Source of the DNA: Diphasiastrum complanatum
Lineage: Eukaryota > Streptophyta > Lycopodiopsida > Lycopodiales > Lycopodiaceae
Assembly: GCA_029204225.1 (NCBI GenBank)
Contig: CM055113.1
Location: 23,630,443 to 23,694,442 of the forward strand
Reading direction: 5' to 3'
Length of the DNA: 64,000 bases
The first letter of the stretch is position 1. Each line of letters begins with the position of its first letter. The position numbers were made by a program, and so were the translations under genes. Below are positions 32,984-44,150 of this stretch, piece by piece. Under the pieces are notes generated by a model that saw nothing but the letters and a program-made list of their open reading frames with translations, had not been told where the DNA came from and did no database searches.

Positions 32984-33514
32984 TTATAAAGAGGGTAAGT
33001 GCTCTTTAATTGCATAAGATTGAAAAATGGTATCAAAATCCTCACTCAATACATTCAAAATAACTTGAACAATTTCTTTGGATTTGATAGAATCATCTTT
33101 GCAACAAAGATCTTTATGGAGATCCTTGACTCTAGAAACATAGGATGAAGCACTTTCATCCTTTCTTTGAAAACTTTGAAAAATCATATTTCTTAGAGTA
33201 AGGACTCTTGAAGTGTTTTTAGACTCATCAATGGATTGAAGAGCACTCCATGCTTCTTGAGCATTGACACAAGAGCTAATCTCTCTTAGAACTTCATTAG
33301 AGACATTTAGCTTTAAAACATGAAGAGCAACACGTGCTCTTTTCTTGAATTTGGGAATTTCTTGAGGATTAGTAGGCTCCTCCTCATTCCCATTCACTCT
33401 ATCTATTAGATCTTGAAGTACAAGAATGGATTCTATCCTTTCTTTCCATGTACCATAATTTGTAGAAGTGAGTCTCTCACTTTGTTCTAATAGATAAGAT
33501 CCCATTGAAGTCAT
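32984..33514 (-). pseudogene. Copia gag
   Basis: MTSMGSYLLEQSERLTSTNY opens a 176-codon gag with TWKERIESILVLQDLIDRV, LHVLKLNVSNEVLREISS, AWSALQSIDESKNTSRVL and SFQRKDESASSYVSRVKDLH. It is the best-preserved copia gag here and closely parallels the one at 23,629-24,060. A stop and a short gap separate it from the zinc knuckle. Confidence 0.9.
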
Positions 33515-34259
33515 GCCTAGAGAATTGATTTTGGCTTACTAAATGAATGTTTTCAGAGGTTCAAAACTAATCAAATGTAAACTATTGGTCACTTGGAATC
33601 AAGTAACAAATGATTGAGAACTCAAAGAAGGCCAAAAATAACAATTTCTAGGTGCTAGTCAAAATTTGCACTTAATTTTTCAAAGCAAAAGTGGATGAAG
33701 TAAATCTGAGTTCACACGTGTGAAATAGCTTAAAAAAGTCAGATTTATCATTTAGAAAGTTTCATTTATTCATAGGATCATAGATCCAAACAATGCTTCT
33801 TAGATTGAAGAAAATTGAAAAATAGTCAAAGTTTGCTATTTTGACTCCTACAATAAAGGATCTTTAATAGTACAACCTTCAAGCATGTAAATCTCTATTT
33901 TTCTTCTTCAATATGGCTCACTTTGAGTGCAAAGAACTCTTCTTAGGATCCACCAATCCTCTTGAGGTCACTTGCATCACAATCTACACTTGATTAGCTT
34001 TCCATTCATATGCAACATGGATGGAAAAAAATGAGAAGTAACATAGCCCCCACTCTATCTTGATTAGAGGCCTCACACGTGCTGCTACAGTCGGCCGTAC
34101 AGCTCTGAAATCAAAGAAAAAGATACATTAATAAGTGATGATGAGAGTGGATCTAGTTAGCTCAAAATAGAGTGCTAGTAAGAGGCAAAATTTCACCAGC
34201 AATGATGAGAAGTCATTCCATTTGACAAAGCAATGATTAGATATGTATTCTCCTATCAA
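33515..34259 (-). other. Copia leader, no gene
   Basis: Between primer site and gag. It holds a 14-bp perfect palindrome TTCACACGTGTGAA (33,711-33,724) and CACACGTG at 34,074-34,081. Confidence 0.5.
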
Positions 34260-34271
34260 GCTCTGATACCA
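34260..34271 (-). promoter_or_regulatory. Copia primer binding site
   Basis: TGGTATCAGAGC on the minus strand after an LTR end reading AAAAGTTCTCA. Confidence 0.85.
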
Positions 34272-34850
34272 TGAGAACTTTTCACACATGTGAACCAGCT
34301 GCAAGTACAAAGGATCAAGAGAATGAATGATTGCACACTAAACTAGTTTCTATTCCAAAAACAATGAGATGAAAAATATTGGCAAGCTAGGTAGCATGAA
34401 GGCAAGAGCATTCATCACAATCTAACTATCATTACACCTCAAATGGATCAAATGGAAGCTTTACTTGAAGAAGTGTATTCTTGTTGTACAAAGCCACCTT
34501 TTTTATAATACAAGAGGCCTTCTAGAACTCGTGGAGAGAGAGAGAACAATCTAGATGCCACATTGCCTCTACCTCTCTACTAGATGACAAAAAGAGAGAT
34601 GGATAAGACTTGAGAATCTCTCTTTTTGAGAATCCTTTGACCTACAAGAGTAGCCTCAAATGCTTCTTGATAAGTTCTAGAACTACACATCACTATGAAG
34701 ACAAAAAACTAACTTGACTCTAATTGAAAAGTTACTAGACTAGTCTACCTCAAGTTTGGACAAACCCCAAAACTTGAATCTCTATGTTTAATATTATTTT
34801 TATTTTACAATATTTTTATAGTTTTTACATATGAGTCACATTTTATAGAT
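34272..34850 (-). repeat. Copia 5' LTR (approximate)
   Basis: The minus strand contains CAAGTTTTGGGGTTTGTCCA, resembling CGAGTTTGGGGCCATGTCCA of the LTR at 22,271-22,995, and a TATA-like TTGTATTATAAAAAAGG near 34,500. The outer limit near 34,850 is a guess. Confidence 0.5.
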
Positions 34851-35340
34851 GAGGCACAGGCACAAGATTGTTGTCATGAGGCACATTGAAAAACCTCTTG
34901 AGCGTTGTCGCTCAAGGTTTTCACAACTAATTTTGCCTTCTCCAAATGTATGGAGCCATTTTTAGGTAAAGGTATCTACATCACATGTTTGCTTTGCATT
35001 GCTAGCTCTAGACAAATGGTATATTTGGAGCTGGTTCTTCCCCTAATGCATGGAGTGCGATTAGTTATTAGTTTGTAATTTTAGAGCTACTTTTTGCCAC
35101 TATTTTTTGAGAAACTTGGTCTATTTGATTGCTTGGAATTTCTATGTTAGATTTTTGCCATTCATAAAAATCCGGTGGTTATAGGCTTGAAATGTATCAA
35201 AAAATCATAGATGCGCACAAACATGTTGAATCGAAGCATACAATATATCGTTGGAAAGCTAATTTTCCAAGGAAAATTCATGCAGAATTACAAAATTTTC
35301 CAGTTAATTAAAAAATAAAACCAAAAAAAGAAATGCAGGC
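34851..35340. other. No recognisable gene
   Basis: Unique-looking AT-rich DNA without a frame or repeat that I can support. Confidence 0.4.
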
Positions 35341-35343
35341 CAG

Positions 35344-35347
<4 letters not shown>

Positions 35348-35395
<48 letters not shown>

Positions 35396-35634
35396 GGACA
35401 AAGAGAGCAGGGTAGGAGCAAGTAGGGAGCAGGGGACGGAGGAGAGCGAGCATGAGTGAGGGGGGGAGCAACGGGAGAGAGCGAGGGAGGACAGAGGAGA
35501 ACGAGTGAGCAGGAGCGAGTAGGGAGAGAGCGAAGGGGAGGAGCGAGTGAGCAGGAGCGAGCATGGAGGAGCGAGCAGAGAGCAAAGGGGAGGAGCGAGC
35601 GAGCAGAGGCGTGGAGAGAGCGGGAGAGAGAGCC

Positions 35635-35729
<95 letters not shown>
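35348..35729. repeat. (GA)n tracts and purine-rich sequence
   Basis: Two long GA runs (about 35,348-35,392 and 35,641-35,729) flank a purine-rich block with many GGAGCGAG words. The SLSLSL and RERERE frames across it are microsatellite artefacts. Confidence 0.9.
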
Positions 35730-35731
<2 letters not shown>

Positions 35732-36040
35732 GGGGCCTTAGATTTGACATAAATGTCTTTTGAGACCATGTATTTTCGCAATAATAACTGAAGAATGTTG
35801 TGAATGTTATGATTATGATTGGAAGTATTTTAGACTAGCTTGTAATGCTATGTGCCTTCTCCTTCGTGGACCTCTTTTTAGATAGGATATATAGAAATAC
35901 GCTTCTTCTATTTGTACTTTTCTTGAAATTATCAATCTTGCTATCTTTGTGTCTTCACTTGTGATATTGAAATTTATACTATTTATTTGTCTGTGGTTGA
36001 GTGGTATGCATTGCTAAGCCAACTTTGGTCAATGATGCAG

Positions 36041-36086
36041 GTATGTCATGCATCACAACAAACACAAGGCTTTTGAGTTAAGAAAA
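36041..36086 (+). pseudogene. OTU1/YOD1-like pseudo-exon 2, copy 1
   Basis: After an acceptor-like CAATGATGCAG the sequence reads, with one leading base, YVMHHNKHKAFELRK, then a donor GT (GTTTGA). Plant OTU1/YOD1-type ubiquitin thioesterases have GYVM-D/H-x-K-x-KAPELRQ directly after the catalytic DNSCLFNA-V/I-G. The phase (one base completing a codon) fits the exon at 41,309-41,382, which ends with two bases of a glycine codon. This is the only one of three copies that keeps a GT donor. Confidence 0.7.
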
Positions 36087-36330
36087 GTTTGACCTCATCT
36101 TAAGTCTTGTGTGTTGTATGAGTGCAAGTGCTTTTATAAGAGGATCATATCCTAAGAATGGATGTTTTCTGAAAACCTCTTGAAAGAGTACATACAAATT
36201 TTCTACTTAATAGCATCTACTAATGAAGCTAGCTAGGTCATGTTCATGTAAACAACAATGCTCTCTTAGACAGACAATAAAAAAGATTCCAATGCAATAT
36301 ATACAACATTGGAAAAGCTTGTAGAACATA

Positions 36331-36332
<2 letters not shown>

Positions 36333-36406
<74 letters not shown>
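36333..36406. repeat. (CT)n microsatellite in repeat copy 1
   Basis: About 37 CT units; copies 2 and 3 have a microsatellite at the same place. Confidence 0.95.
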
Positions 36407-36409
<3 letters not shown>

Positions 36410-36556
36410 GACATAAATGCTAGCTTTCATCATGATAGTTTTTGCATAACTATATGAGAGTTGAAGTGCATGTATCTTTATATGCATGTGACTTGCACCT
36501 ACTTTTATGTGTCGATCATGTGAGTGAGGATGTCGAGCTGAGCATCGACATTGCGT

Positions 36557-39546
36557 GATAGGGAAAATTTCCGACGAGGGATTGGTCTCGCCAGAAAGCC
36601 CTACAGTGGAAGGGCCCACAATGCCCTTACGTGAGTGATTGGGGAATGTCGCTTCCAATCCCGAGGGCCGTCTCAATCACCCCGTGCTCCCCAGTCGATG
36701 AGGGTTTTCCAGGCCCCCAGAGGCACGGCTGCAAGGAGGTTTAACATCATTCTTGATCGTATTGATCCTGTCTTTTCATATGCTAGCTCTAGGTGAGGTG
36801 ATAATCCTAGCTCCCTGGCTTCCCTCCCCTAGCTCTTTCCATGTAGTGTGAACACGTTCCTTCAGATTTTAGGATCTTAAATCAATCATATGACTGTGCG
36901 TGGTAAAGAGGGTGATGCTTACAATTTTTGTAAGATGTCTCTAAGCGCTCAATCAACAATTTTAAGGCACACGAAATGAAGCTAGTACACATACACCAAA
37001 ATAAAAATAGGATGTCATCTCTTTGTTACTTGTCGTGCAATGTGGGGATGCCAGTTGTACGCGCCGCTTTGTTTGATAAGCGGGGGTATCTACGCCGACC
37101 CGTTAGGCCTAGTTATTTCGCTAGGCAGTTCCAACGGCTGAGGTGACTATATTGACCCCTAACCGAGGTGGTGTATCTCAACCACGCACGGTGACAACCC
37201 ACTCTTCTATTTCAAAGTGGTTGGGTCACTGACTTAATAATGCGAGAAAACCGATTTATTGCCAGTCATAGCATCAATTCTAACTTTGCAAACTAAACAC
37301 CATATACTCAGAACTTGCAATGTTCGATAATCATGAGCCTAAGGTGAGAAAGTACAATTAGCATGTTACTTAACACGGTCATCCTTAAACGAGTTCATAA
37401 CAAGATAACGATGCTAGTTAAAACGAAAATTGACATCTTATTTCACAACACAAAACTCAGGATTGGAAACACAAGCACACTTTGACAAAGGACCTGAATT
37501 TACCTTATGTGGAAAAAGTGAACAGGTTTGCCCTCGAGAGAACCGCCGAGTCATGAGTGTATAACCTCCTTTGAGGCTTTGACTGGCGCTCCTCAACTTG
37601 GGGTATCCTTATGATCAATGTAGGGCTTGAAAAACCCCGCTGGCCCTCTTAACTGTTAGCCAGATGTTCTGAAGCGAGGTCACGCAGCTCGAATGCAGGA
37701 GTTCCTTGGCTAGCCTCGCGCCACAGGGTTTAGATATAAGCAGCAATCAAGCACCCGATACACACCCTGCTGGTATGATTGGCGTGTTCAATCGCAGCTC
37801 TGGAGTGGCCACCCCTGGTAGAATTCAGGTGCCTGGCGTACAGATCACGAGCAGATACTTCCATGTAGACGATTGCCACAAAAACGAGTTGTTTGAGGGC
37901 CGCGTAGCTCTGGAGAGAGATTCCCACAATAGTAATCCAGATTCAACAGCTTGTGTTAGGTACGCATGACAATCCAGCATTCAATGCGTGCAATCGCAGC
38001 TCTGGAATGGAGTTTCTCCCGTAGGATTCAGGTGCTGTGCAGCCACCTGAGAGCAAAGATGAGTGGTTTGAGTGACAACGTAGCTCTGAAATGCAGTTTC
38101 AGCAGCATAGCTTGGGTTATATTCCTTGATAGCAACAAAAATTGAATCGTCTGATTACAGCGCTACTCTGGAATGGTGCTTCAATAATAACATTTGAATG
38201 GTTGAAGTCGTGTTCCAGCGACACTACCTGTCCACGCTTCTCTAGTGTTCTTCACGTTGAATCCATAAAACATCTCTCATAGTCTCTGTATCTGATTTCT
38301 CCCATTCCATGGGAGGCATGAGAATGAGGGCCTCTCTACCTTCTGCCTTCTAATTCACACACAATCAAATGAAAGCACATTCTCAATGCAGCAGGTTCAC
38401 GCTCAAAAGGTTCTCCTCCCACATCATTATTTCCTCATCTCTCGTGGCTCTCTCAACCCCACCTCTCATGCTCTCGCAACCTTCACTCACTCCTCATACA
38501 AACACTCCTTATTTCCACAAAAGCTCTATCCTCTCATTCCCTCACGTAATACCCAAAAAGTTTTCCTTCACCATCTCACTCTCTTGTCCTCCCACACTCA
38601 TTCTCTGCACACCCAAAAAGTTTTCCTTCATCATCTCACTCTCTTGTCCTCCCACATTCATTCTCTCACGTGAATGCCAAAAGGGCTCTCTCCTTTTTAT
38701 ATGTAGCCTCCAATCTTCCCCTTCATAATGCCAAGTTTTCACCTTTCAATCCTTTCATGCCATCTATCCTGCTTTGTACAAGGTCTTTAACTTGAAGTGG
38801 TACCCCTTTTGTCTCGACAAGATGTTTTGGTCACTAGTACAAGGGTACCTCTTGTGTGAGCCACATTCCTTTGTTGCACTTGTGGGTGGTGTAAATGGTA
38901 AGTAACTCACTTGATTATCTTTTTTAATTGGGTAGTCCTTATGACTACTTGTGATCAACTCTTAACACTTTTAGGTAGGGTATTTTTGTTAAGCACTTTT
39001 TGGCTTTCACTTGTATTTTCCTTTTGTGTGTCTGTGGCCCATGGCTCAAGCCGTCGAGGTGATTTGTTTGTCAAGGTGCCGCTTCGACTTGCATTGGAAC
39101 TTGCCTACATTTTTGTTACAGTCTCCTTGACCTTGTCCCATGATTTCCGGTCATTTGTTGCGAGTTGGTTTTCTCATTGCCGGTTTTTGTGTATCGTTAT
39201 TGGCGAGTACTCATGACTTGGAGTTTCTTCAAGGCAACCGCTTTCCTGAAAAACACAGTAGGCAATTTTTGTATTAATAAAAAGTAGCAGAGTACATTGG
39301 AAAATTCGCTCGGCAGTGTCGGCTATTATAATCGGGTCAATTCTAAGGCCTTAAACTCTTCTATGGGCCATTTCTAAAGCTTCAAAATTTGCTCTAGCAA
39401 TATATTGGGTGGGCTGGGGCCCCTATCTATAGGCAACTGTGTGCCGATGCTACCATTAATAGTCGGGTTTTACATGCCAATTTTTGTACAAAATTGTAAA
39501 AATCGCTCTAAAAATAGTCTGATTTTTCGTTAGAAAATATCGGCTA
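36557..39546. mobile_element. ~3.0-kb insertion splitting repeat copy 1, unclassified
   Basis: The repeat is interrupted here, whereas copies 2 and 3 are continuous. The insertion is flanked by ACATTGCGT (36,548-36,556) and ACATTGTGT (39,547-39,555), a 9-bp direct repeat with one mismatch. A 9-bp duplication is typical of Mutator-like elements. The ends, GATAGGGAAAATTTCCGACG on the left and TAGCCGATATTTTCTAACG inverted on the right, are only weakly alike. I see no transposase. Inside are degenerate repeats of a GCAGCTCTGGAATGG-type word (37,790-38,190) and a two-copy 60-bp repeat. Confidence 0.5.
38550..38670 (+). repeat. Two-copy 60-bp tandem repeat
   Basis: ACCCAAAAAGTTTTCCTTCA starts each copy, and both end with CCCACACTCATTCTCT or a near match. 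Confidence 0.85.
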
Positions 39547-40035
39547 ACATTGTGTTAAGTAAAGCACTAATGATGAGCTTACATTGCTCTTTTTTGTGCA
39601 TGGGGTGTAGGTGATTGCTACCACTGTTATGAGTGATCCTGAGATGTACAAAAGCTTTTCTTAAAAAGCCCAATGATACCTATTGTCAATGGATTCTCAA
39701 CCATGAAAAGTGGGGCGATATTACTTTGCTCCAAGCTTTTCCTTCTTGGAATGTTTGCAACTTTATGTTTTGCTACAATGATACCTATTGTCAAGGCATT
39801 ATCAATAGTGTAGAATGAGGTGCTAAAAGTAATATTGCAAAGACCATTGCAATGCATTGTTGGAGTTTTTGCATTTGTATATAAAACCTAATCACCTCTC
39901 ATATTCAATCTATGGGCTTTGTTGTATATCTTGCTCTTCTTGCACATTTGGATGAATCTCACCAATTTTGGCATTCAAATACTTCTTGACTCGCTAAATC
40001 TTCTCTCCTCCAAATGAATGTTCAACTCCTCTCCC
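39547..40035 (+). repeat. OTU-carrying repeat, copy 1 right part
   Basis: Continues copy 1 after the insertion, from TTAAGTAAAGCACTAATGATG to the shared right end ATGAATGTTCAACTC near 40,020-40,030. Contains pseudo-exon 3. Confidence 0.8.
39611..39732 (+). pseudogene. OTU1/YOD1-like pseudo-exon 3, copy 1
   Basis: After an acceptor-like CATGGGGTGTAG the sequence reads VIATTVMSDPEMYK, then shifts frame and reads AFLKKPNDTYCQWILNHEKW with a final G. The protein family has VIAA-V-SDP-KYNEAFLGKPN-EYCAWILNPEKWGG here, so order and spacing agree and only the reading frame between YK and AFL is broken. The family's next residues (AIELSILADYYG) are not readable. A decayed tandem copy of the same exon follows from about 39,733 (NDTYCQGIINSVE). 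Confidence 0.75.
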
Positions 40036-41130
40036 TCTTATCCGGCGAACGTTTTCCAGGTCTGGCAAAGGTTGAATCTTCACTTAAGAGGATCCTTCAC
40101 CCAAGTACTGTCATAAATACAAATTTGCAGGATCTGAACCTATAGCCGACCTAATTTTGGCATTTTAAGTCCATCTGGCATGTTGGCAAAGGTTTCCGAG
40201 GAGAGTAAGGTGCTCGGAGAAGGTTACCAAAATGGCATATTGTTGATCATTCACCTAACTCAAAAACAGGTAGTAACTGGTGAAATGAACGTTCGCCCAA
40301 TTCAGTATGGGTATATCTGAGGTGGATCTTGCTTCTGAAAACTCAACAAACAATTCTAACACAATTTGTGCAAAAAATGACCAAAAAAATAATTTTTCAA
40401 GTCATTTTCCCATGTCCATCACCATCACAATCACAATCCTCAAGAGATACTTTCAAAAATACGAATAAACATACATTGCTAGAGGGCTTCTAGTTTGTGA
40501 ATTCCCAAGATGTTTCTCATTGTACCTAAGTTGTGTAAGAGTTTAACTTGTGACAATGGAGGCATGAGCTCTAATTCCAATTTGTACATGGAATAGGGTT
40601 ATCTGAAGTCATGGTATGTGAGTGGAATAGGAACGTCCAAGAGCTCTTTGGCTCCAAAGTTAGCTACTTAAGTATTTATTTTAAACAATGTTGCTCGTGT
40701 TAAGTAACTGTGACAAGCTTTGCTATACACATGTACTCTCAAAGTTAAAGAATCTTTCAAAAAGTTGAAAAATGAAAAGAAAATTGTAATTTAACACAAT
40801 GAAAAAGAGAAGGAAACATGTTTTGGTCTCAAACTCACAAAGGTGACACACCCTTTTTTAGCACATCGTCAAATAGCTCCCCACTATTGCAACAAAGCTA
40901 ACAAGGTGTTCTTCGTCAAATAGCTCACCACTATCGTAACAAGGCTAACAAGGTGATGTGAAAGATCGTGAGCAACTTTGTCGTGTATGTTGAAAAAAAG
41001 AAAGAAAAGAGTCAACATAACTTAAAACCATCACTATCACAACAATTATTGCAAAGCTCAAAATTCCATACATGAAATGCATATAATTTCAAGGTGATCC
41101 AATGTATTAGGAATAGGCCCTATTCCTTCT
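40036..41130. other. No recognisable gene
   Basis: AT-rich DNA. A short near-repeat (CATCGTCAAATAGCTC / TTCGTCAAATAGCTC, 40,864 and 40,914) is the only structure seen. Confidence 0.4.
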
Positions 41131-41140
41131 CCCCCTTTTG

Positions 41141-41188
<48 letters not shown>
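41141..41188. repeat. (TA)n microsatellite
   Basis: About 24 TA units just upstream of the purine-rich leader of the OTU-like first exon. Confidence 0.95.
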
Positions 41189-41189
<1 letters not shown>

Positions 41190-41308
41190 CAAAACCAACC
41201 AAATTACAAAGCAAAGAGGAAGAAGGGAAAACATAGAGGCAAATTAAGAACAAAGAAACAGAAGAAAAAGGAGGATGAGCAGGAGGAAGGAAGGAATGCG
41301 ACAGAGAG

Positions 41309-41382
41309 ATGGGGGATTTGGAAGGAGCTGTGGAGCACAGAGTGATTCCATCCGACAACATCTGCTTGTTCAATGCCGCTGG
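41309..41382 (+). pseudogene. OTU1/YOD1-like first exon with catalytic-cysteine motif
   Basis: ATG opens a 24-codon exon, MGDLEGAVEHRVIPSDNICL then FNAA, ending GG before a donor GTGAGC. OTU1/YOD1 enzymes, which cut ubiquitin chains in the Cdc48/p97 pathway, begin their OTU domain with RRVIPSDNSCLFNAVG; the catalytic D and C are present and the serine between them is isoleucine. Upstream lies a purine-rich leader-like sequence. The exon phase fits the pseudo-exon 2 sequences, but the repeat copy downstream (42.3 kb) lacks most of exon 2, so I see no way to a complete protein and call it a pseudogene or gene remnant. Exons after exon 3 are not in the window. Confidence 0.65.
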
Positions 41383-42291
41383 GTGAGCAATCGATCTTGC
41401 TTTTCCCTTACGATACATGCCTTCTTCTGCTCTGTCCAACACCTTGTGCAATTCTTATTCTAGGATCCAGTTATTCCAGCGCCTTTGCGCAATTATTATT
41501 TTAGGATTCGCTTATTACTTCCTTCATGTATTTGCTTATATGCAAACTTTCGCTTTGATCGGCTGCATTTATCTTTGTTACTGATGCACAGACGGGTGCC
41601 TTGGTTCTTATTTTGCCGTTAGAGTGGTTGTAGTAGTTACGATTTCTCTTGCAGCATGAGCTTTTAGATACTTAGTTCTCTGTTTCTCTAAAATTCAAAA
41701 TATGCAGCTCGGTAGTCGCTTTAGTATTTCCATGACATGAATTTAGTTATAAATGCGCACTGCCTCGTTAGAGTTGAAATTAAACAAAGAATCAGCTTCA
41801 ACCGCCAATTAGCAGTTTTCTTTTTCAGCTTCTACAGTGTCCACATCTACATAGGGCACTCAAACAATTATTTTTTTGGGGAAACCCTAAGTTTACTTTG
41901 GTTTGTAACTCTCTTTGTATTTGTAGAACTGGCATTTTCAATCTTATTGGATCGTTGGATTCCTTTTATCAAATAGCTGATGAGCATATTATATTTTGTT
42001 GAAAAATTGGGTTTCAGAAGCTAATGTGCTATCTTCATAACCAGTTCTGGAAGGTCATGTCACTCTCACACTTTTTTGAAAACTTTTGTGGACGTTTTAT
42101 ATGTTTGGTTAGGATGCTCCTAATGCACTTTATGGATCTTGATTTGGATGGGTAGAAATCGAATTCCACATGTCATCTTTTTTTCTACTTTTTTGTGTAC
42201 TTGTTGGAAATCAGTAGTTTTTTTATTTTTTCACAGCCTATTTGAAATAGGGACCGCAAGTGGACGCAAACCACTAAAAACATTTTTCAGA
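41383..42291 (+). other. Intron-like sequence after the OTU first exon
   Basis: T-rich, with no coding resemblance. It holds an AAACCCTAA telo-box at 41,882-41,890. It runs into repeat copy 2. Confidence 0.4.
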
Positions 42292-42559
42292 AAAAATCGC
42301 AGCAAACACAAGGCTTTTGAGTTAAGAAAAATATGACATCATATTAAGTGTTTGTTGTATGAGTGCAAGTGCTTTTATAAGAGGATCATATCCTAAGAAT
42401 GGGTGTTTTTTGAAAACCTCTTGAAAGAGTACATACAAATTTTCTACTTAATAGCGTCTACTAATGAAGCTAGTTAGGTCATGTTCATGTAAACAACAAT
42501 GCTTAGACAAATAAAAAGATTCCAATGCAATATATACAACATTGGGAAAGCTTGTAGAA

Positions 42560-42565
<6 letters not shown>

Positions 42566-42626
<61 letters not shown>
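42566..42626. repeat. (CT)n microsatellite in repeat copy 2
   Basis: About 30 CT units at the position homologous to 36,333-36,406. Confidence 0.95.
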
Positions 42627-42628
<2 letters not shown>

Positions 42629-42833
42629 GACATAATTTGCTACTAGTGCTAGCTTTCATCATGACAGTTTTTGCATAACTATATGAAAGTTGAAGTGAAT
42701 GTACTATTATATGCATGTGATTTGCACCTACTTTTATGTGTCGATCATGTGAGTGAGGATGTTGAGCTTAGCATCGACATTGCGTTAAGCTAATGATGAG
42801 CTTACATTGCTCTTTTTTGTGCATGGGGTGTAG

Positions 42834-42955
42834 GTGATTGCTGCCACTGTTATGAGTGATCGTGAGACGTACAGAAGCTTTTCTTAAAAAGCCCAATGAT
42901 GCCTATTGTCAATGGATTCTGAACCATGAAAAGTGGGGCGGTAATACTTTGCCCC
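42834..42955 (+). pseudogene. OTU1/YOD1-like pseudo-exon 3, copy 2
   Basis: Acceptor-like CATGGGGTGTAG, then VIAATVMSDRETYR and, in the shifted frame, AFLKKPNDAYCQWILNHEKW. Same frameshift as the other copies, plus its own substitution (DR for DP). Confidence 0.7.
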
Positions 42956-43261
42956 AAGCTTTTCCTTCTTGAAATGTTTGCAACTTCATGTATTGCTACA
43001 ATGATACCTATTGTCAAGGCATTCTCAATAGTGTAGAATGAGGTGCTAAAAGTAATATTGCAAAGACCATTGCAATGTATGGTTGGAGTTTTTGCATTTG
43101 TATATAGAACCTAATCACCCTTCATATTCCATCTATGGGCTTTGTTGTACAACTTGCTCTTCTTGCGCATTTGGATGAATTTCACCAATTTTGGCATCCA
43201 AATACTTCTTGACTCACTAAATCTTCTCTCCTCCAAATGAATGTTCAACTACTCTCCCTCT

Positions 43262-44150
43262 ATGCCCTCCAAGTGGTACATTATCCTCCACATCACTCAG
43301 CAAAGATACCTCACCAACGTGCTGGAAAAGTATGGAATGACCAACTGCAAACCGAGTCTCTTTCCACTCGACCTTGGACTGAAGCTGTCAAAGGAACAAT
43401 CTCCTCAAACTAAGCCAGAAAAGGAGGAGATTAAGCAATATTCGTTTCACTCCATCATCGGCTCATGTACGCAATGATCTGCACAAGATCGGACCTTGCA
43501 TATTCGATCAGTTCACTCAACCAGTTCCTATCGAATCCAGGTCTCACCCATTGGAAATCACTCACGAGGTTCATGAAGTACGTCCAAGCAACCAAGAATC
43601 TCAGCATTTGTTATGGAGGCAGCCAATTTGCAAATATTCTCGAAGGCTACATGGATGCAGTTGGGCAAGAGATATCGATACTAGAAGATCGACTTCTGGA
43701 TTTGTATTTTTATACAATCAAGGTCCAATTTTTTGGAATGGCCAAAAGCAGACCTTAGTAGCATTGTCATCAACCGAATCAGAATACATTGCTTCCATGA
43801 ATGCTACGAAGGAGGCAAGTTGGTTGAGGCACTTACTAGCAGAAATCGACCTTGCATAGTTACATCCAACGATCATCTTTTGTGACAACCAAAGCACCAC
43901 AGCTCTCTCTCTCAATCCGAAATTTCATTCTTGAAGCAAGCATATCAAAATCAGATATCACTATTTAAGAGAGAAACTGCAAAGCAAGGAGGTATTCTTA
44001 GTCTACTGTAGGACAAAATCAATGGCAGCAGATTACTTCACAAAGGCTCTGTCAAAGGAGCACCATCTTAGATTCAATGATATGTTGAATCTGAAAATCA
44101 AAACTTTTAACAGAAGGTTCACAATTCTGAGCAAAGGATTGAAAAGTTCA
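43262..44150 (+). pseudogene. Copia RT end and RNase H, plus strand
   Basis: RT end: ITQQRYLTNVLEKYGMTNCK and PEKEEIKQYSFHSIIGS. After a frame change: LMYAMICTRSDLAYSISSL, LTHWKSLTRFMKYVQATKNL, then RSTSGFVFLYNQGPIFWNGQ, TLVALSSTESEYIASMNATK and IIFCDNQSTTALSLNPKF. The end is SMAADYFTKALSKEHHLRF. All belong to the copia RT/RNase H. At least four frame breaks. It is the only plus-strand copia tail in this part. Confidence 0.85.

Larger units (their letters stand above)
35745..36556 (+). repeat. OTU-carrying repeat, copy 1 left part
   Basis: The left ~810 bp of a ~1.3-kb repeat also present, inverted, at 49,553-50,861 and, truncated, at 42,292-43,255. It starts near TTTGACATAAATGTCTTTTG and includes a pseudo-exon (36,041-36,086) and a (CT)n tract (36,333-36,406). 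It stops at ACATTGCGT, where a ~3.0-kb insertion begins; the rest follows at 39,547. Confidence 0.8.
42292..43255 (+). repeat. OTU-carrying repeat, copy 2 (5'-truncated)
   Basis: Starts inside pseudo-exon 2 (AGCAAACACAAGGCTTTTGAG, 42,301) and is then continuous with the other copies, with (CT)n at 42,566-42,626, to ATGAATGTTCAACTAC near 43,250. Donor after pseudo-exon 2 is lost (AAAATATGA). It abuts a copia RT fragment. Confidence 0.8.

Noticed and set aside
35304-35781. Long Ser-Leu and Arg-Glu frames on both strands
   Set aside because: They are translations of (GA)n/(CT)n microsatellites and purine-rich DNA; the same happens at 36.3, 42.5, 50.2 and 59.3 kb.
37706-37969. 87-codon frame in the 3.0-kb insertion as a gene
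   Set aside because: No family resemblance, overlapped by a minus frame and by degenerate GCAGCTCTGG repeats.
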